Source: Cloacibacterium sp047601505 (GTDB lineage: Bacteria; Bacteroidota; Bacteroidia; Flavobacteriales; Weeksellaceae). From it: a DNA stretch of 64,000 nt. The stretch lies in NCBI RefSeq assembly GCF_047601505.1, contig NZ_JASGJD010000001.1, positions 2,914,001 through 2,978,000 of the forward strand, in the 5' to 3' direction. The notes beneath the pieces are model-generated. The model made no database searches. It was not told where the DNA came from and saw only the letters and a list, made by a program, of their open reading frames with translations. A program made the translations under genes and the position numbers. Shown one piece after another: positions 60,204 through 64,000 of the stretch; positions within the stretch are counted from its first letter, which is position 1, and every line of letters begins with the position of its first letter.

Positions 60204-63062
60204 TTAACTCGCCACCCCATCAATAAACACATCCACAAAATCCTGCACTTTCTGAATAATTCTTCTTCCGATATTATTTCTTTCAGTAAGCTTTGGCTTT
60301 ATTTCAAGTAACTTTAACGTGTCACTTATTTTTGGAGTTTTGGAAGTGAAAAGAAAATCATCAATAGCATCTCTGAATCTGTCTTTATTCAAAGATTCTT
60401 CTGTGGCTATTTTTTCAAAAGCAGAGTTTTTTTCTTTATCCCAGTATTTTTCAAATTCTTCATTGACATTGTCTCCGTCAGAAATATGAGGTAGGTTTTC
60501 TTCTATGAATTTTTCTATCAGTTCTTTTTTGCTTCGAAGCTTGGCATCGCCAGAAAGAATATCTCTGATTTCTTTTTTCTTTTTTTCTAATTTATCTCCT
60601 TTTAGATTTGAATCAGTAAGGTTTGCTAAAAGAGATAGAATATAACTTACATTAATTTCATCGCGATGAATTAACTCAAGTTCAAAATCAACGTCATCCA
60701 AAATGCTGGCTTTTCCTTCGCCTCCCTGCGGTCTTGTTTCTTTCCAAATATCTAAATACTTGCTTTTATACCCATCAAATTCATATTCGGTCATTTCCAA
60801 TTTATTGAAATCAAAATCTGCAAATGATTTTAAAACATTCAGAACACGCATTACTTCACGAAAAGCAGTGATGAATTCAAACTTTTTCTGTTCGGTTTGA
60901 TAACTGTTGACACTGTCAATTTCCGGAGCAACAATCTTTAATGTATCTAAAGCAGCATTGAAAAGCTCAATATAATCTTCAATTGGATAAATGATAATTT
61001 CCTGAATGGCTTCTTTATTAGAAAACAAAGTCACAGCCTCGTCGGTTGCAGATTTTAGATTTCTAAAACAAACAATATTGCCTTGCGATTTCTTTTCGCC
61101 TAACAATCTGTTGGTACGAGAAAATGCCTGAATCAATCCATGATATTTCAGATTTTTATCAACAAATAAAGTGTTCAATTGTGGACTGTCAAATCCAGTC
61201 AAAAACATATTGACTACAATAATTAAATCAACTTCTTTATTGCGAACTCTTTTAGCAATATCATTGTAATAATTATAAAAACTCTGACTGTCTTTGGTCG
61301 TAAAGTTAGTTCCAAACATTTCATTGTAATGACCAATATATCTTTCTAATACATTTCTGCTATGAAAATCTCCATACTGCGCTTGAGGTTCTGCTACCAT
61401 TCCTAACTCAGGTTCTATGTAAATTCCATTGGAATCAATAGATTCTTCGTTAGTTCCATAGCTGAAAATAGTCGCAATTTTCAATTGATGTTTACCCTCT
61501 TCTTTTTTCTTTTGGAAAAGGTCATAATATTTCTGTAAAACATCAATACTACTTACACAAAACATTGCATTGAAAGTACTGTTATGTGTTTTTCTACCAT
61601 ATTCAGCGATAAGATAATCTGTAATTTTTTCAAGACGTTTAGGGCTTTCAAGAAGTTCTTGTGTGTCGATTGCTTCAACATCTGTATCAATGTAAGTATT
61701 GCTTCCTTCTTTTTCTTTGTATCGCCCCACATATTCTACAGAAAACTTCAAAACATTATCATCACGAATCGCATCTGTAATCACATATTTGTGTAGACAA
61801 TCTTCAAATAGTCTATTAGTGGTTGCCGGAGCTCCGTCTATTTTCCCAATTGAATTAACTTCAGAAATCGGAGTTCCTGTAAAGCCAATCATTTGGGCGT
61901 TCTTAAAGTATTTTTTGATATTCTGATGCGTATCTCCGAACTGACTTCTGTGACATTCATCGAAAATGAAAACTACTTTCTTATCTTTCAGTTTGTCAAT
62001 TTTATTACCGTGCTTTTCTTTTGTAATTGCAGTATTTAACTTCTGTAAAGTAGTTACAATCAATTTTGTATTGTCTGAAAGTTGCTTAACCAAATGTGCT
62101 GTATTCTCTGTGGCATCCACACTTCCTTTTTCAAAAGCATCAAATTCTTTTTGTGTTTGATAATCCAAATCTTTTCTATCAACCACAAAAACAACTTTCT
62201 CTACTTTAGGTATTTCTTTCAGAATCTGGCTGGCTTTAAAGGAAGTCAATGTTTTCCCTGAACCTGTAGTATGCCAGATAAAACCATTCTTATCCGTATT
62301 TCTTACCCTGTCAACAATTTTTTCAACAGCATAATATTGATAAGGTCTTAAAACCATCAGTATCTTATTCGTTTCATTCAAAACGATATACTTGGTAATC
62401 ATTTTAGCAATGTGACAAGGCTCTAAAAATGCAGGAGCAAAATGGTCTAGTTGAGTTATGTTATTATTGTGTTCATCAGACCAAAAGAAAGTCTGCTTAA
62501 ATGTCTGCTTTGCGTTGTTGGAATAATATTTTGTATTTACTCCGTTACTGATGATAAACAACTGAACATAATTAAACAATCCACTTCCGGAATTGAAAGA
62601 CTGATGATGGTAGCGGTTGATTTGATTGAAAGCCTCTTTCATTTCCAGACCACGACGTTTCAGTTCAATTTGTACTAAAGGTAATCCGTTGATAAGAATA
62701 GTTACATCATACCTATTTTTATAATTCCCTTCCTGTGAGATTTGATGAGTTACCTGAAACTGATTCTGACACCAATGATCTTGACTGATGAATTCAATCC
62801 ATTCCGAACTCCCATCATCCTTTACAAAATGAAAACGGTCACGCAATGTTTTTGCTTTTTCAAAAACATTTCCTTTGGAAAGATGATTGAGGATTTTTTC
62901 AAACTCAGTATCTGAAAATGTCTTTTTATTGTGAATTTCGAGTTGTGATTTCAGATTTTGAATTAAATCAGATTCATTTCTGATAGATACTTTTTTATGT
63001 CCTAATTGCAGAAGTTGTTCTATTAATTTTTGCTCTAAAATATATTCTGGCTGACTTGACAT
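60204..63062 (-). CDS. hsdR: type I restriction enzyme, R subunit
   Basis: The protein has 952 residues. The nuclease has Asp119 in RYDVTILING and QIELKRRG with Glu133 and Lys135. The SF2 motor has WHTTGSGKTLTSF (near 266-278) and IFDECHRSQFG (near 368-378), and GFTGTPI and FSRTNRLL follow. It moves DNA and cuts far from the site when bound to HsdM and HsdS, which are not in the window. On the minus strand an integrase gene lies just upstream, a typical place for hsdS shuffling in Bacteroidota. mcrB follows after 67 bp. Confidence 0.95.
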   Translation of the reverse strand: MSSQPEYILEQKLIEQLLQLGHKKVSIRNESDLIQNLKSQLEIHNKKTFSDTEFEKILNHLSKGNVFEKAKTLRDRFHFVKDDGSSEWIEFISQDHWCQNQFQVTHQISQEGNYKNRYDVTILINGLPLVQIELKRRGLEMKEAFNQINRYHHQSFNSGSGLFNYVQLFIISNGVNTKYYSNNAKQTFKQTFFWSDEHNNNITQLDHFAPAFLEPCHIAKMITKYIVLNETNKILMVLRPYQYYAVEKIVDRVRNTDKNGFIWHTTGSGKTLTSFKASQILKEIPKVEKVVFVVDRKDLDYQTQKEFDAFEKGSVDATENTAHLVKQLSDNTKLIVTTLQKLNTAITKEKHGNKIDKLKDKKVVFIFDECHRSQFGDTHQNIKKYFKNAQMIGFTGTPISEVNSIGKIDGAPATTNRLFEDCLHKYVITDAIRDDNVLKFSVEYVGRYKEKEGSNTYIDTDVEAIDTQELLESPKRLEKITDYLIAEYGRKTHNSTFNAMFCVSSIDVLQKYYDLFQKKKEEGKHQLKIATIFSYGTNEESIDSNGIYIEPELGMVAEPQAQYGDFHSRNVLERYIGHYNEMFGTNFTTKDSQSFYNYYNDIAKRVRNKEVDLIIVVNMFLTGFDSPQLNTLFVDKNLKYHGLIQAFSRTNRLLGEKKSQGNIVCFRNLKSATDEAVTLFSNKEAIQEIIIYPIEDYIELFNAALDTLKIVAPEIDSVNSYQTEQKKFEFITAFREVMRVLNVLKSFADFDFNKLEMTEYEFDGYKSKYLDIWKETRPQGGEGKASILDDVDFELELIHRDEINVSYILSLLANLTDSNLKGDKLEKKKKEIRDILSGDAKLRSKKELIEKFIEENLPHISDGDNVNEEFEKYWDKEKNSAFEKIATEESLNKDRFRDAIDDFLFTSKTPKISDTLKLLEIKPKLTERNNIGRRIIQKVQDFVDVFIDGVAS

Positions 63063-63163
63063 TTGGTTTTAAGTTTTTGTTAAAAACTTAGTCAAAGCTT
63101 AATGCTTTGACTAAGTGAGTAATAGTTTTTTCAAATATATGAAATAATCAGTTATAACTACAA

Positions 63164-64000
63164 CTATTTTAGCGCTTTAAACATCTGGTCTATTGCTTTT
63201 TTCTTCTGCTCAAGATTCGGATGCACATACAAATTCAGAGTTGTACTGATATTAGAATGGCCTAGCAAAACACTCACTGTTTTATAATCACATTTACTCT
63301 CTATACATCTTGTTGCAAAACTGTGTCTTAGTCCGTGAAATTTAATGTCTGGAATTTCCAGAAAACGCATGAGATTCTTATAATAACTTCGGTATGTTCT
63401 AGGTTCTGTTGGTTTAGAATCGTTGGTCAAAATATAGAAATCAGGATTTACAATTTTCTTAAAAGGTTTCAGCATTCTAAGTAAATCTCTGCTGATTGGA
63501 ATTTCTCGAATAGAGTTTTTGGTTTTTGGAGTATCAATCAATAATTCTGTTTTGCGTTCTCCATCTTCAATCACGTAAATTCTTTGGATGGTTTTTCGAA
63601 TATTGATAATACCGTTATCTGTATCAATATCTTCCCAAGTCAAAGCACAAATCTCACCAATCCGCATTCCAGAACAAAGACAGATATAAACACCCAGATT
63701 TCTAAAGGTAAAATGCTCTTGAATATAACTCATTACTTTTTTCTGGTGCGTTCTACTCAACACTTCAATACTATGTGTTTCTCTAACCGTAGGATATTGC
63801 ACATCAAAATTAATAAATTCAATCCATTTATTTTTTGCTCCGAACTTTAATACCATCTTCAAAACAATGAGAATGTCTTTGATGCTTTTCTGACTTAGTC
63901 CTTGATCTAGTTTTTGAAACACAAACTTTTGTACATCTTCATCCTCAACCTCAAAATAATCTTTAAATACAGGCAATAAATGATTTTCCAGCAACAGCAC
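63164..64000 (-). CDS. tyrosine recombinase, 5' end beyond the window
   Basis: 278 codons are visible; the frame is open at the window edge. The SAM-like domain is followed by a catalytic domain with all residues: CSGMRIGEICALTWEDID (Arg I), KFHGLRHSFATRC (HxxR), LLGHSNISTTLNLYVH (His and Tyr). It resembles integrases that stand inside type I restriction operons and recombine hsdS genes. It could also be the integrase of the whole island. Confidence 0.88.
   Translation of the reverse strand: MLLLENHLLPVFKDYFEVEDEDVQKFVFQKLDQGLSQKSIKDILIVLKMVLKFGAKNKWIEFINFDVQYPTVRETHSIEVLSRTHQKKVMSYIQEHFTFRNLGVYICLCSGMRIGEICALTWEDIDTDNGIINIRKTIQRIYVIEDGERKTELLIDTPKTKNSIREIPISRDLLRMLKPFKKIVNPDFYILTNDSKPTEPRTYRSYYKNLMRFLEIPDIKFHGLRHSFATRCIESKCDYKTVSVLLGHSNISTTLNLYVHPNLEQKKKAIDQMFKALK

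Overview
The window is AT-rich DNA from a member of the Bacteroidota, most likely a flavobacterium of the Weeksellaceae (Chryseobacterium, Cloacibacterium or Riemerella type). The reasons are a fused lpxC-fabZ, a PorX response regulator of the type IX secretion system, promoters with the TAnnTTTG -7 box, flavobacterial secreted proteins that start with a cleavable signal ending in (F/Y)SQ, and IS982, IS1182 and IS21 remnants of flavobacterial type. No database search was run; all family names come from motifs and memory.

Region 1-5.5 kb is core: the tail of an outer-membrane receptor, a periplasmic thioredoxin, grpE-dnaJ, a predicted metalloprotease and a NatA/NatB-like ABC exporter. Region 5.5-11.2 kb is accessory and is the most interesting part. 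A tyrosine recombinase gene faces away from a cluster of secreted proteins. Between them lie two identical 29-bp sites in inverted orientation, each made of 11-bp arms around a 7-bp asymmetric spacer. They enclose a 178-bp segment that carries one good promoter. This looks like an invertible promoter switch, here pointing at the recombinase and not at the surface-protein genes. Further right, 9.7-11.2 kb is gene-poor and full of RNA-like inverted repeats, including two related 103-bp elements with identical 10-bp ends.

Region 11.2-38.3 kb is ordinary core genome: lipid A genes (lpxD, lpxC-fabZ, lpxA, a second lpxD-like gene) with efp and sucD, an HD phosphohydrolase, porX, tsaE, alanine dehydrogenase, tyrA, serine deaminase, glucokinase, fhs, pnp, rpsO and others, ending at a tRNA-Leu(CAA).

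Region 38.3-55.5 kb is a worn mobile region starting at the 3' end of tRNA-Leu: a truncated primase-helicase, excisionase-like HTH genes, a Fic protein lacking the catalytic His, a broken integrase, an IS982 remnant cut by an IS21 element, a shrunken IS1182 element, a GIY-YIG protein, a group of large secreted proteins (48.1-53.4 kb), a second integrase fragment and a complete IntDOT-like integrase. A 17-bp piece of a tRNA 3' end (probably tRNA-Ser) at 55531-55547 looks like an attachment-site copy.

Region 55.6-64 kb is a restriction island on the minus strand: a partial integrase at the edge, hsdR (type I), an EVE-domain mcrB and mcrC. The secreted cluster at 48.1-53.4 kb and the one behind the invertible promoter both begin with a small exported protein ending in an Arg-Pro-Pro-Pro motif, which links the two loci.
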